A stretch of 64,000 nt of DNA. Source: Serpentinimonas raichei. Its GTDB lineage: Bacteria > Pseudomonadota > Gammaproteobacteria > Burkholderiales > Burkholderiaceae_C. The position numbers were made by a program, and so were the translations under genes. The stretch spans positions 2,425,858-2,489,857 of the forward strand of contig NZ_AP014568.1 of assembly GCF_000828895.1 (NCBI RefSeq). Reading direction: 5' to 3'. The notes under the pieces are model-generated. The model was not told the DNA's origin and ran no database searches. It was given only the letters and a program-made list of their open reading frames with translations. This document shows positions 1 through 7,262 of this stretch, piece after piece. Within the stretch, counting starts at the first letter, position 1; each line of letters begins with the position of its first letter.

Positions 1-389
1 CGCCGGCGCGCCTGCGCGTGCGACAGCGGCAGGTGCGTGGTGATGGTTTCGATCAACTGGCGCCCGATCGAGTAGAGCGGGTTGAGCGAGGTCAGCGGGT
101 CTTGAAAAATGGCGCCGATGCGGCGCCCGCGTATGCGCCGCATTTGCGCCGGTGGCAGGTTGTCGATGCGCTCGCCTTCGAGCAGAATCTGGCCGCTGGC
201 GATGCGCCCGGGCGGCTCCAGCAAGCCGATGATGGCGGCCCCAGTGAGCGATTTGCCGGCCCCCGATTCGCCCACCACACCCAGGATTTCGCCGGGTGCG
301 ATCTCGAACGAGAGCTGGTCGAGGGCGCGCAGGGTGCCGTGGCGGCCGGGAAACTCGACCACCAGATTTTGGACTTGTAACAGGCTCAT
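1..389 (-). CDS. Peptide-type ABC transporter ATP-binding protein, 3' end missing
   Basis: First ATPase of a dipeptide/oligopeptide-type (DppD/OppD) importer; it hydrolyses ATP on the cytoplasmic side to drive uptake through the two permeases encoded just upstream. The visible N-terminal part starts MSLLQVQNL and carries the Walker A box GESGAGKS (about residues 34-41) and the Q-loop stretch GAIFQDPLTSLNP. The C-terminal half, with the signature motif and Walker B, lies beyond the left edge. The start ATG follows the stop of the DppC-like permease by 13 bp, so it belongs to the same operon. Peptide specificity is inferred from family only; nickel, glutathione or other substrates are possible. 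Confidence 0.88.
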   Translation of the reverse strand, partial: MSLLQVQNLVVEFPGRHGTLRALDQLSFEIAPGEILGVVGESGAGKSLTGAAIIGLLEPPGRIASGQILLEGERIDNLPPAQMRRIRGRRIGAIFQDPLTSLNPLYSIGRQLIETITTHLPLSHAQARR

Positions 390-402
390 GGCAGACCTCG
401 AT

Positions 403-1314
403 TCAGCGCAGGCGCGGGTTGAGCGCGTCGCGCAACCAGTCGCCCAGCAGGTTCACGCTCAGGGCGATCAGCACCAGCAGCAGGCCGGGGAAGATGGTGA
501 TCCACCACTCGCCCGAAAACAGGTAGTCGTTGCCGATGCGGATCAGGGTGCCCAGCGAGGGCGAAGTGGGCGGCGCACCCACGCCCAGGAACGACAAGGT
601 GGCCTCGGTGATGATGGCGGTAGCCACCTGGATGGTGGCCAGCACCAGCACCGGCCCGAGCACGTTGGGCAGCACATGGCGGCGCATGATGGCCAGCGAC
701 GAGACGCCGATCACGCGCGCGGCCTGCACGTATTCCTTCTGCCGCTCGACCATGGTGGAGCCGCGCACGGTGCGCGCGTACTGCACCCAGCCGGTGAGGG
801 TGATGGCGGCGATCAGCACCCCAAAGGCCAGCGCCTCGGGCGCGTTGGGGAAGAGCGCGTGGCCGATGCCGGCGATCAAGAGCGCGATCAAAATGGCGGG
901 AAACGAGAGCATCACGTCGCACAGCCGCATCAGCAGGGCATCGACCCAGCCGCCCAGGTAGCCCGCCAGCAGGCCGAGCGTGACGCCCAGCAGCACCGAC
1001 AGCAGCACCGAAACCAGCCCCACAAAGAGCGAGATGCGGGCGCCGTAGATCAGCGCCGAGAGGATGTCGCGCCCCTGGTCGTCGGTGCCGAGCAGGAAAG
1101 TCCACTGCCCGTCGGGGTACCAGGCCGGCGGCAGGCGCGCGTTGCTCAAGTCCAGCGTGGCCAGATCGAAGGGGTTGTGCGGCGCAACCCAGGGCGCAAA
1201 CAGCGCCGCCAGGCCGCACACCAGCGCAATGGCGGCGGCCACCAGCGCCGCCGGTGAGGTGCGAAAGCTGTGCCCGACGTCGCTGTCGAGCCACTTGAAA
1301 AGGGTGGATTTCAT
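403..1314 (-). CDS. ABC transporter permease, DppC/OppC type
   Basis: Inner-membrane permease, 303 residues, of the peptide-type importer. An N-terminal membrane segment is followed by the N-terminal domain usual for OppC permeases (motif LLGTDDQGRDILS), then about five more membrane segments. The cytoplasmic EAA loop, which contacts the ATPase, is visible as EYVQAARVIGVSSLAIMRRH followed by LPN. An upstream in-frame ATG at 1428 would add a low-complexity serine/cysteine run that overlaps the preceding permease gene, so the ATG at 1314 (MKSTLFKW) was chosen. It lies 19 bp after the stop of the DppB-like gene. The substrate is not determined by the sequence. Confidence 0.9.
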   Translation of the reverse strand: MKSTLFKWLDSDVGHSFRTSPAALVAAAIALVCGLAALFAPWVAPHNPFDLATLDLSNARLPPAWYPDGQWTFLLGTDDQGRDILSALIYGARISLFVGLVSVLLSVLLGVTLGLLAGYLGGWVDALLMRLCDVMLSFPAILIALLIAGIGHALFPNAPEALAFGVLIAAITLTGWVQYARTVRGSTMVERQKEYVQAARVIGVSSLAIMRRHVLPNVLGPVLVLATIQVATAIITEATLSFLGVGAPPTSPSLGTLIRIGNDYLFSGEWWITIFPGLLLVLIALSVNLLGDWLRDALNPRLR

Positions 1315-1333
1315 GGGGGGGCTGCAATCGGGT

Positions 1334-2314
1334 TCAGTGGCCGCTGGATTGATCCAGCCGCAGGCGCGGATCGACGACGAAATACAGCAGATCGACGACC
1401 AGGTTGATGACGACGAAGATGAGCGCAATCAGGCACAGGTAGGCGGCCATGACCGGGATGTCGGCAAAGGTGACGGCCTGGATGAACAGCAGGCCCATGC
1501 CGGGCCACTGGAACACGGTTTCGGTGATGATGGCGAAGGCGATCAGGCCGCCGAGCTGCAAGCCGGTGATGGTCATGACCGGCACCAGCGTGTTTTTGAG
1601 CGCGTGGCCAAAGTGCACCGCGCGGTCGCTCAAGCCCCTGGCCCGGGCAAACTTGATGTAGTCGGTGCGCAGCACCTCGAGCATTTCGGCGCGCACCAGG
1701 CGCATGATCAGCGTGAGCTGAAAAATCGCCAGCGTGATGGCCGGCAGCACCAGGTGGTGCCAGCCCTGGGCCGTCAGCAGTCCGGTGCTCCAGCCGCCGA
1801 TCTGCACCACTTCGCCCCGGCCAAAGCTGGGAAACCAGCCCAGTTGCACCGAAAAGATCAGGATCAGCACGATGCCGATCAAAAAGGTGGGCAGCGAGAC
1901 GCCCAGCAGCGACAGCGTCATGAACATTTGCGCCAGCGCCGAACCCCGGCGCAAGGCGGTGTAGACGCCCAGCGGAATGCCGATCAGCAAGGCCAGCAGG
2001 GCGGCCACCAGGGCCAGCTCCAGTGTGGCCGGAAAGCGCTCGGCGATCAGCGTGGCCACCGGGGTGCCCTGGCGCAGGCTCATGCCAAATTCGCCTTGCA
2101 CCGCGTTGTAGAGGAAGTGCCCGAACTGCACCCACACGGGTTGGTCCAGCCCAAGCGCGGCGCGCACTTCGGCAACTTGTTCGGTGGTGGCGTCCTGGCC
2201 CAGAATCTGGCTCACTGGGTCACCGACAAACTGGAACAGCATGAAGGCGATCAGGGCCACGGTCACCATGACCAACGCCGCCTGAAGCAAGCGGCGCAAG
2301 ATGAAGGCTAGCAT
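1334..2314 (-). CDS. ABC transporter permease, DppB/OppB type
   Basis: Inner-membrane permease, 326 residues, partner of the downstream DppC-like protein. It begins MLAFILRRLLQAALVM, the usual DppB start with a first membrane helix, then a periplasmic segment (residues about 35-105), and five further hydrophobic helices. An EAA-type loop is seen at LRTDYIKFARARGLSDRAV, and the C-terminus has the typical DLLYFVVDPRLR ending. It sits 127 bp downstream of the substrate-binding protein gene on the same strand, in the order binding protein, DppB, DppC, ATPase. Confidence 0.9.
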   Translation of the reverse strand: MLAFILRRLLQAALVMVTVALIAFMLFQFVGDPVSQILGQDATTEQVAEVRAALGLDQPVWVQFGHFLYNAVQGEFGMSLRQGTPVATLIAERFPATLELALVAALLALLIGIPLGVYTALRRGSALAQMFMTLSLLGVSLPTFLIGIVLILIFSVQLGWFPSFGRGEVVQIGGWSTGLLTAQGWHHLVLPAITLAIFQLTLIMRLVRAEMLEVLRTDYIKFARARGLSDRAVHFGHALKNTLVPVMTITGLQLGGLIAFAIITETVFQWPGMGLLFIQAVTFADIPVMAAYLCLIALIFVVINLVVDLLYFVVDPRLRLDQSSGH

Positions 2315-2441
2315 GTGCGGGTTCTCCGAGGGCCAAGCGCGCGCGGCGCCAAGTGGCCGAAAAGCAGGATGGGGCCGCGGCTGGGTGCAGGCGCGGCCCG
2401 GTTCGAGCGCTCCAGCCGGGCTGGGGCAGCCCGGCCGCGCT

Positions 2442-4022
2442 TTAGTTGCCGACGGTCAGGATGCGCCAGTCGATGCGGTTGTCGGGCCGGTGCACGATTT
2501 GCACGTTGGCGCGCATGGCCCACGGGATGACCTGGTTGTGCAGCGGAATGTGGGCCACGTACTCGTTGTGCAGTTGCAGCGCTTGGGTGAGCAGGCGCGG
2601 CCGGATGTGCGGGTCGGTCTCGGTTTTGATGCGGTCGATCAGGGCGTCGAGCCGTGGGCTGCTAAAGCGCCCGGCGTTGAAATTGCCGTCGCCGCCAGGG
2701 CCGACGGTGCGCGCCAGCGACTGCAAGCTGTAGAGCGCATCGAAGGTGGGCACGCCCCAGCCGAGCATGTAGATGCTGGCTTCAAAGCGCTGGATCATGG
2801 GGAAGTAGGTGGTCAGGGGCAGGGTGCGCAGGCGCGCCTGCACGCCGATGCGCGCCCACATGGCGGTGATGGCTTGGCAGATCTGCTCGTCGTTGATGTA
2901 GCGGTTGTTGGGGCAGGCGAAATCGACTTCGAAGCCGTTCGGGTAGCCCGCTTCAGCCAGCAGGCGCCGCGCGGCGGCTTGGTCGAAGGGCAGGCGCTGA
3001 TGCACCGCTTCGCTCCAGCCGCTCACCATCGGGGCCACCAAGGCGCCGGTGTTCTGGCTCAGGCCGCGCATGGTGACGCGGTGAATGGCGTTGATGTCGA
3101 TCGCTTGGTAAAGGGCGCGGCGCACGCGCACGTCTTTGAGCGGGTTGGCGCCGCGCACGTTGGAGCCCACGAGTTCGTCGCGGTGCTGGTCCATGCCGAG
3201 GAAGATGGTGCGGTTTTCCACGCCGTCGAGCACGCGCAGGGCGGTGTTGGCGCGCACCCGGGGCAGGTCTTGCGGGGTCGGGTCGAGCACAAAATCGACT
3301 TCACCCGAGAGCAAGGCGGCCATGCGGGTGGCGTCGGAGCTGATCGGGGTGTAGATGATTTCGGTCACGTTCGACGTCACGCCGCCCCAGTGGTTGGGGT
3401 TGCGCTCGAGCACCATGCGCTGATCGGGCTGCCACGAGCGCAGCCGGAACGGCCCGGTGCCCATGGCGTTGCGGTGCGCGAAGTTTTCTTCGCGGGTGCG
3501 GATGTTCATCGGCTCCAGCGAGCGGTTGCGCTCGGCCCAGGCGCGGCTCATGATGCGCAGCTCGGTGAGCTGGTTGAGCAGCACCGGGTTGGGGCCACGG
3601 GTGAAGATGTCGATGGTGCGGGCATCGACGCGCACCACGCGCTCGATGCCTTGGGTGAAGATAGAGAAGTTGGAAGTGGGCGCCATGGCGCGCTGCAGCG
3701 AAAACACGGCGTCTTCGGCGGTGAAGGGCGTGCCGTCGTGGAACTGCACCCCTTGGCGCAGGGTGAGGCGCAACTGGTTCGGGCTGACCTGTGTCCAAGC
3801 GGTGGCCAGCTTGGGCTCGATGCGGAAGGTGCGGCTGTTGTAGTACACCAGCGACTCATAGACTGCGGCGTGGACGCCGTTGCCGAGCGCGTTGTTTTGG
3901 GCGTGGATGTCCCAAGTGGGGATGTCGCTGGCGCTGGACCAGCGGAAGGTGGTGCTGTGGGCGGCACTGGCCAAGCCCAAGGCCAAGGCGACGGACAGCG
4001 TCAGCAGCTTCAGTTTAAACAT
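2442..4022 (-). CDS. Peptide-type ABC transporter substrate-binding protein (SBP_bac_5)
   Basis: Periplasmic binding protein, 526 residues, that would deliver substrate to the permeases encoded downstream. It has a Sec signal peptide (MFKLKLLTLSVALALGLASAAHS, cleavage about residue 23) and the family 5 solute-binding features: ATAWTQVSPNQLRLTLRQGV, FHDGTPFTAEDAVFSLQRA and GTGPFRLRSW. The start is the ATG at 4022 immediately before the signal peptide; the reading frame stays open far upstream through the phosphofructokinase gene, which is not coding in this frame. A sigma70-like promoter sits about 30-55 bp upstream of the ATG. Dipeptides, oligopeptides or glutathione are all possible ligands. 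Confidence 0.9.
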   Translation of the reverse strand: MFKLKLLTLSVALALGLASAAHSTTFRWSSASDIPTWDIHAQNNALGNGVHAAVYESLVYYNSRTFRIEPKLATAWTQVSPNQLRLTLRQGVQFHDGTPFTAEDAVFSLQRAMAPTSNFSIFTQGIERVVRVDARTIDIFTRGPNPVLLNQLTELRIMSRAWAERNRSLEPMNIRTREENFAHRNAMGTGPFRLRSWQPDQRMVLERNPNHWGGVTSNVTEIIYTPISSDATRMAALLSGEVDFVLDPTPQDLPRVRANTALRVLDGVENRTIFLGMDQHRDELVGSNVRGANPLKDVRVRRALYQAIDINAIHRVTMRGLSQNTGALVAPMVSGWSEAVHQRLPFDQAAARRLLAEAGYPNGFEVDFACPNNRYINDEQICQAITAMWARIGVQARLRTLPLTTYFPMIQRFEASIYMLGWGVPTFDALYSLQSLARTVGPGGDGNFNAGRFSSPRLDALIDRIKTETDPHIRPRLLTQALQLHNEYVAHIPLHNQVIPWAMRANVQIVHRPDNRIDWRILTVGN

Positions 4023-4050
4023 GGGGTTTCCTAAAGAATGGGAAAACGCC

Positions 4051-4079
4051 ATTATCTGAGCAGACTGCTTGGCTTTTAA
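4051..4079 (-). promoter_or_regulatory. Predicted sigma70 promoter for the peptide ABC operon
   Basis: Read on the minus strand: a -35-like TTAAAA (4074-4079), a 17-base spacer and a -10-like GATAAT (4051-4056). Transcription would start about 20-25 bases before the ATG at 4022, leaving room for the AGGA ribosome binding site. This is a by-eye match without experimental support. Confidence 0.4.
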
Positions 4080-4120
4080 TCGCCTTGAAATATTTCGAGG
4101 GTAAACACTGTGACCCGCTT

Positions 4121-5236
4121 TCAATCCGGCTGCCCCAGGCAGACCCCAATCTGTTGCGCCGCTTGCAACAGCGGGTGCCCGGGCGGCACCGTGCGCTGCT
4201 GCTGCGCCACCTCGGCCAGCGCGATGTGCCCCAATTGGCCGCCGCTGAGCGTGACCATGCGGCCAAAGTGGCCCTGCAGCAGCAGTTGCGCGGCTTGGTT
4301 GCCGTACAGGGTGGCGAGCACGCGGTCGAACGGGGTCGGGCTGCCGCCGCGCTGCACGTGGCCGAGCACGGTGGCGCGCACCTCGGCCTGCAGCAGCGGC
4401 TGCAAAGCTTGGTTCAAGCGGTGCGCCACGCCGCCCAGGCGCAGGGGCGCGATGGCCCCGGCGGCGGGGTCGGTCATGGGCCAGGTGGTGGCTTGCAGCG
4501 TGGCCGTGCCGCCCAGCGCTTTGGCCCCTTCGCCGATGCAGATCACGCTGTAGCGCTCGCGCAGCAAGCGCGCCTGGCAGTGGCGCGCCAGGGCGGGCAG
4601 GTCGTAATCGAGTTCGGGCAGCAAAATCGCGTCGGCGGCGGCGGCCAGACCGGCTTCGAGCGCGATCCAGCCGGCCCAGCGGCCCATGGTTTCCACGATC
4701 ATGACGCGCCGGTGGCTGTGCGCGGTGGTCTGGATGCGCTCCAGCGCCTCGGTCACGGTGGCCACGGCGGTGTCGAAGCCAAAGCTGCGCTCGCAGCCAT
4801 AGAGGTCGTTGTCGATGGTTTTGGGCACCCCGACGATGGCCAGCCCCTGCTGCGCCAGCGCGTGCGCGATCGTCATGCTGCCGTCGCCGCCGATCACCAC
4901 CAGCGCATCGAGCCCGAGGCGGCGCACGTTGGCCAGTGTGAGCGCCGTGGCTTGCGCCGAGTCCAGCGGGTTGGCGCGGTTGCTGGAGCCCAAAATGGTG
5001 CCGCCCAGCAGCAGGATGCCGCTCACGGCGTCCCAGTCGAGGCGGCGCGCGCGCGGTGGCTCGCACAGCAGGCCGGCAAAGCCGTCTTCGATGCCGATCA
5101 CCTCGGCGCCGCACTGGCGCAGCAGCGACTGGGTGACGGCGCGAATGACGGCATTCAGGCCCGGGCAGTCGCCGCCGCCGGTGAGGATGCCGACGCGCCG
5201 GGGGCAGGTGGGGGCGCTCATGGGCAACAGGCTCAT
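4121..5236 (-). CDS. pfkA: 6-phosphofructokinase
   Basis: Glycolytic kinase phosphorylating fructose 6-phosphate, 371 residues, cytoplasmic. Motifs: GGGDCPGLNAVIR near residues 20-32 (phosphoryl donor site), GGDGS at 116-120, GVPKTIDND at 136-144 with catalytic Asp142, and ETMGRWAGW around residue 180. Glycine in GGDGS together with lysine in GVPK is the group III pattern, usually ATP-dependent, rather than the Asp/Lys pattern of pyrophosphate enzymes; the donor remains unproven. The ATG at 5236 overlaps the mltA stop in an ATGA arrangement, which supports translational coupling and this start; a second ATG at 5221 is possible. Confidence 0.9.
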   Translation of the reverse strand: MSLLPMSAPTCPRRVGILTGGGDCPGLNAVIRAVTQSLLRQCGAEVIGIEDGFAGLLCEPPRARRLDWDAVSGILLLGGTILGSSNRANPLDSAQATALTLANVRRLGLDALVVIGGDGSMTIAHALAQQGLAIVGVPKTIDNDLYGCERSFGFDTAVATVTEALERIQTTAHSHRRVMIVETMGRWAGWIALEAGLAAAADAILLPELDYDLPALARHCQARLLRERYSVICIGEGAKALGGTATLQATTWPMTDPAAGAIAPLRLGGVAHRLNQALQPLLQAEVRATVLGHVQRGGSPTPFDRVLATLYGNQAAQLLLQGHFGRMVTLSGGQLGHIALAEVAQQQRTVPPGHPLLQAAQQIGVCLGQPD

Positions 5237-6561
5237 GGGGCCGGGCGTGGCCACAGCGCCCACAGGTGCACGGTCTGCTTGATGCCGGCCGCCTGGAAAA
5301 ACGCCTGCTCGCCCCAGCCAGTGAAGAAATCGGCCCGCGCCGCGCCGACGATGGCCGCTCCCGTGTCTTGCGCCAGCACCAAGCGGCGCAGCTCGATGAA
5401 GGGGCCGCTGGAGTGCAGCCAGACCGGGGTGCCGTAGGGGATGCTGCGCGGATCGACGGCGATCGAGCGCGCTGGCGTGAGCGCCACGCCCTGGGCGCCG
5501 CGCGGGCCGAACTGGGCATCGAGTTCGTTGAGGGCTTCTTCGCGAAAGAATATGGTGCGCGGGTTGCTCCAGAGCATGTCGTTGAGCTGCTGCGGATTCG
5601 CGGCGGCCCATGCGCGGATGGCCTCCCAAGTGCCGGCGCGGATGGCACCGCGATCGAGCAGCCAGCGCCCGACGCTGCGGTAGGGGTGGCCGTTGTGGCC
5701 GGCAAAGGCCAGCCGCACCAATTGCTGGCGGCCGTCGGGTTCTTGCACCAGCATCCGGCCCGAGCCTTGGATTTGCAGCAGCAGCGCATCGAGCGGGTCG
5801 GCCAGCCAGACGATCTCGCGCCCTTGCAGTTGCGCTTGCGCCTGCGGGTCGGAGTCGATCTGCTGGCGGCTAAACCAAGGCCGGTCCCGGCTGAGTCCGG
5901 GTGGCAGCGCGTGCAGCGGCGTCTGGTAGGGGCCGTGGCGCAGCCGGCTGGCGGGCAGCAGTGGCTCGTAGTAGCCGGTGAGCAGGCCGCGCGGGTTGCC
6001 GTCGAGCGCCTGCACGCGGTAGGGTTGCAACTGCCGCATCATCCATTCGTGCTGCGCGCTGGCGCTGGCGATGCTCAGGCGGCGCACCTCTTGGCACAGC
6101 GCGCCAATGGCCGGGGCCGGGCGCTCGCAGCTGCGCAGCCAGGCGTTCCAGGCCTGGGGCAAGGCGTCGCGGCCCCAGCCGGGCAGCTCGCTCCAGCGCA
6201 CCGGCTGCCACAGGCTGTTGGGGCGGGTGATGGGGGGTGGCAGCGGCTGCGCCTCGGCCCACTGCCAGACCGCAGCCTCGGGGCCGAGCACGGCTTCGGG
6301 CCAGATCTCGTCGAAGCCGGTGGCCGTGCGTGCGGCTGCGGCGGCAGGGGGCGACAGGGCGGGTGGGGCATCGGCGGCGGCCACTGCCGGGGGCGGTGTG
6401 CCGATGGGTGTGGGCGCAGCGGGGGGTGCACCCACAAGCGCGGGCTGGGTGGCGCAGCCCGCCAGCAGCAGGCCGGCCAGCAGCAGGCCAGCCCAAGCGT
6501 GCGGGCGGGCAAGGGTTGGCCAATGGGGCAGCGAAAGGGGCTTGGAAAGCGCGTGCGACAC
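5233..6561 (-). CDS. mltA: Membrane-bound lytic murein transglycosylase A
   Basis: Outer-membrane lipoprotein, 442 residues, that cleaves the MurNAc-GlcNAc bond of peptidoglycan with anhydro-sugar formation. The N-terminus has a hydrophobic segment ending in the lipobox LLAGC (Cys about residue 36), then a proline/alanine-rich linker (about 45-80). The MltA domain follows (LTGYYEPLLPASR, around residue 190), and the C-terminal 3D domain shows AVDPRSIPYGTPVWL and the active-site region QDTGAAIVGAARADFF. It overlaps the pfkA start by 4 bp and follows the FixJ-type regulator gene by 28 bp on the same strand. Confidence 0.93.
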   Translation of the reverse strand: MSHALSKPLSLPHWPTLARPHAWAGLLLAGLLLAGCATQPALVGAPPAAPTPIGTPPPAVAAADAPPALSPPAAAAARTATGFDEIWPEAVLGPEAAVWQWAEAQPLPPPITRPNSLWQPVRWSELPGWGRDALPQAWNAWLRSCERPAPAIGALCQEVRRLSIASASAQHEWMMRQLQPYRVQALDGNPRGLLTGYYEPLLPASRLRHGPYQTPLHALPPGLSRDRPWFSRQQIDSDPQAQAQLQGREIVWLADPLDALLLQIQGSGRMLVQEPDGRQQLVRLAFAGHNGHPYRSVGRWLLDRGAIRAGTWEAIRAWAAANPQQLNDMLWSNPRTIFFREEALNELDAQFGPRGAQGVALTPARSIAVDPRSIPYGTPVWLHSSGPFIELRRLVLAQDTGAAIVGAARADFFTGWGEQAFFQAAGIKQTVHLWALWPRPAP

Positions 6562-6589
6562 GTTCAGGCAGAGTGGGTCGGGGTTGGGG

Positions 6590-7222
6590 TTAAAAATCGC
6601 GCAGCAGGTGCACCAGGTCCACGGCCGAGCGCACGCCGAGTTTGTCGAACACGTGGGCGCGGTGCACCTCGACCGTGCGCACGCTGATCTGCAGTTGCTC
6701 GGCCACCAGCTTGTTGGGCAAGCCGGCGGCGATCAGGCGCATCACCGCTTGTTCGCGCTCGGTCAGGGCGTCGATGCGGCTCTGGCGCTTTTGCAACTGG
6801 CGCCGCTGCACCAGCAACTCCGCCGAATGCTGCAGCGCCTGCTCCACGCGGTCCACCAAGGCGTTGTCGGAAAAGGGTTTTTCGCAAAAGTCGAAGGCGC
6901 CGCGCTTGACCGCTTCGACGGCGGTGGCGACATCCGCGTGGCCACTCAGAAAAATGACTGGCATGGCGGTGCAGCCCATGAGGGCCGGCAGGCGCTCGTA
7001 CAACTCCAGCCCGCTCATGCCCGGCATGCGCAAATCCAGCAGCAGGCAGGCCGAGTCGGTGGGTTCGGGCCACGCTTGGGCGCAGTCCCAGAACGCCTCG
7101 GCGCTGGGGTAGGCGCTGCTGAGCAGGCGCCGCGTGCGCAGCAGCCAGCCCAGCGCGTCGCGCACGTCGGCGTCGTCGTCCACGATGTGGACGCAGCCTT
7201 GCAGGGCGGCGGTGGCATTCAT
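6590..7222 (-). CDS. Two-component response regulator, FixJ/NarL-type output
   Basis: DNA-binding response regulator, 210 residues. The receiver domain covers residues 1-125: acidic pocket DDD near residues 15-17, phospho-acceptor Asp63 in LLLDLRMPG, and the conserved Lys in CEKPFS. The LuxR-type helix-turn-helix lies at about 140-205 (LTEREQAVMRLIAAGLPNK and QISVRTVEVHRAHVFDKLGV). An in-frame upstream extension to 7306 is unlikely because the ATG at 7222 places the receiver domain exactly. It is encoded 40 bp downstream of its probable cognate histidine kinase. The target genes cannot be read from the sequence. Confidence 0.9.
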   Translation of the reverse strand: MNATAALQGCVHIVDDDADVRDALGWLLRTRRLLSSAYPSAEAFWDCAQAWPEPTDSACLLLDLRMPGMSGLELYERLPALMGCTAMPVIFLSGHADVATAVEAVKRGAFDFCEKPFSDNALVDRVEQALQHSAELLVQRRQLQKRQSRIDALTEREQAVMRLIAAGLPNKLVAEQLQISVRTVEVHRAHVFDKLGVRSAVDLVHLLRDF

Positions 7223-7262
7223 GGGGCTCGATGATAGGGCTTTGGGCCGTGGTGGGGGGTGT

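Noticed and set aside
109..1257. Long plus-strand open frame of 382 codons over the ABC permease genes
   Set aside because: Its translation is low-complexity and rich in Gln, His, Gly and Arg, the usual antisense shadow of GC-rich coding DNA; the minus-strand frames have clear permease motifs.
4085..5437. Plus-strand frame antisense to pfkA and mltA
   Set aside because: Both minus-strand genes have catalytic motifs and an ATGA junction; the plus frame resembles no family.
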